This document shows, one piece after another, positions 6,765-7,622 of a stretch of 7,622 nucleotides of DNA. The first letter of the stretch is position 1, and each line of letters starts with the position of its first letter. The stretch comes from Chitinophagaceae bacterium (lineage in GTDB: Bacteria > Bacteroidota > Bacteroidia > Chitinophagales > Chitinophagaceae), in the NCBI GenBank assembly GCA_947472635.1, contig CANJDY010000130.1, positions 1 through 7,622 on the forward strand. The letters are read 5' to 3'. The notes below the pieces were generated by a model. That model saw only the letters and a list, made by a program, of their open reading frames with translations, had not been told where the DNA came from and ran no database searches. Position numbers and translations under genes: made by a program.

Positions 6765-7622
6765 TTAAAGCGCCAACAAACTACAACCCCTAATATCCGT
6801 GTTATCCAGTCTGCCTAAAAGTTCAAAACTACCATCAGGATAGAGTTTGCCTGCATCTTCTGTTGCGATGAAAGAGCAGGAGTAGATATTAGCAAGATCT
6901 ATACAATTGATGGCCCCCCGGATTTGCCGGTCATTATTGTTTAGGTGAATGGCAAAGGGATCGTCTTCTTCGCGCAGTAAAATTTTCATCCATGGAGGGC
7001 AGTTGAAAATTCCATCACCGAAAGAATAGGCCTGGCTCAACATTTCGGTCATTCCATATTCTGAATGAATTTTTTCAAGGCAAAACTGGCTACATAATAT
7101 TTCATGAACCTGAGCCCGGGTCATTTCTTCTCTTCTCCCTTTCATACCACCGGTTTCCATAAGGGTCGTATGCTTTAGTGGACGAGGGAATTGCTCGGCA
7201 AAATCCAGTAATGCAAAGGTTACTCCTAGTAGGAGCGTTTTTTGTTGCTGTGCTTCGAGATGTTGGAGACAATTATCAAGTTTTTCCCATTCGTTTAAAT
7301 AAAAACCACTTTTCGGGTGTCCGCTTTGTTGGATCAGTTCATCCGCCATCATTACCAGCGATGAATTTTTTCTTTCTAGGTAAGCAGGAAGTAAAGCGAT
7401 GATGCACCATTGGGAAGGGTCTCCGTAGAATAAACGAAACGTTTCATTAAAGCTTTTTGCATAAATCGACTTGTCTTTTACGAAATGCAAACTATTGACA
7501 GTTTGGGTAGTTCCACTACTTTCGAAGATTGCTTCTGCTTCAAAATCAGTGGTTACCACTTGGTGAGTCTTAAAAAATCGGATGGGTAAAAAGGGAATTT
7601 TGTCAATTCGGTCTATTTGGTG
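6765..7622 (-). CDS. Acyl-protein synthetase (LuxE)-like acyltransferase, N-terminus beyond right edge
   Basis: Member of the LuxE-like branch of the adenylate-forming (ANL) superfamily; LuxE activates a fatty acid as acyl-AMP and passes it to a protein cysteine. The 285 visible residues are open to the right edge. The GTG at 7559 is not the true start, because the upstream frame still reads like the family (IPFLPIRFFKTHQV). Motifs: ESSGTT, the nucleotide-binding loop, at about 7523-7506; METGGMKGRREEM; HSEYGMTEMLSQAY, the ANL A5-type motif, near 7070; and EDAGKLYPDGSFELLGRLDNTDIRG near the end, the A7/A8-type motif. The protein stops just after that last motif, so the usual ANL C-terminal lid domain with its catalytic lysine is missing, which is also normal for this branch. 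Bacteroidota members are generally annotated only as acyltransferases; substrate and partner are unknown. Confidence 0.85.
   Translation of the reverse strand, partial: HQIDRIDKIPFLPIRFFKTHQVVTTDFEAEAIFESSGTTQTVNSLHFVKDKSIYAKSFNETFRLFYGDPSQWCIIALLPAYLERKNSSLVMMADELIQQSGHPKSGFYLNEWEKLDNCLQHLEAQQQKTLLLGVTFALLDFAEQFPRPLKHTTLMETGGMKGRREEMTRAQVHEILCSQFCLEKIHSEYGMTEMLSQAYSFGDGIFNCPPWMKILLREEDDPFAIHLNNNDRQIRGAINCIDLANIYSCSFIATEDAGKLYPDGSFELLGRLDNTDIRGCSLLAL

Noticed and set aside
7178..7402. Plus-strand open frame inside the acyl-protein synthetase (also those at 6306-6530 and 5932-6117 inside their host genes)
   Set aside because: Antisense shadows of genes with intact conserved motifs.
7557..7559. 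GTG at 7559 as the true start of the acyl-protein synthetase
   Set aside because: The frame continues to the window edge with family-like residues (IPFLPIRFFKTH), so the gene is simply cut by the edge.

Overview
The window looks like a piece of chromosome from a member of the Bacteroidota, most likely Chitinophagaceae or a relative. Three things point there: a PorW/SprE-type component of the type IX secretion system (T9SS), which is confined to this phylum; low-to-moderate GC with AT-rich leaders and no clear Shine-Dalgarno sequences; and TAnnTTTG-type -7 promoter motifs. The genus assignment is inference. Coding density is high, with no gene-free stretch longer than about 100 bases. I see no tRNA, rRNA, CRISPR array or insertion sequence.

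Left part (1-4131, minus strand): a porW/sprE-like gene (4131-1114) is followed 72 bases later by the start of a class A penicillin-binding protein (1041 to beyond the left edge). The two are probably cotranscribed. The first is a periplasmic TPR protein needed for T9SS secretion and gliding; the second polymerises peptidoglycan.

Middle (4235-6121, plus strand): a divergent group starts 103 bases from porW. It holds a 132-residue single-pass membrane protein that resembles the N-terminal part of the M23 peptidases usually found beside Bacteroidota bactofilins, but has no peptidase domain. It continues with a bactofilin, a four-helix membrane protein that may be AtpI-like, and a SprT-like zinc metalloprotein overlapping it by 8 bases. 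The stub plus bactofilin probably form an envelope or cell-shape scaffold.

Right part (6209-7622, minus strand): a GNAT acetyltransferase, and upstream of it an acyl-protein synthetase (LuxE-like) whose N-terminus lies beyond the right edge. These converge on the SprT-like gene.

Most genes are recognisable. The most notable item is the bactofilin-linked M23 stub, which keeps the parts expected to anchor in the membrane and contact bactofilin but has lost the enzyme. All family assignments rest on reading motifs by eye; no database search was run.
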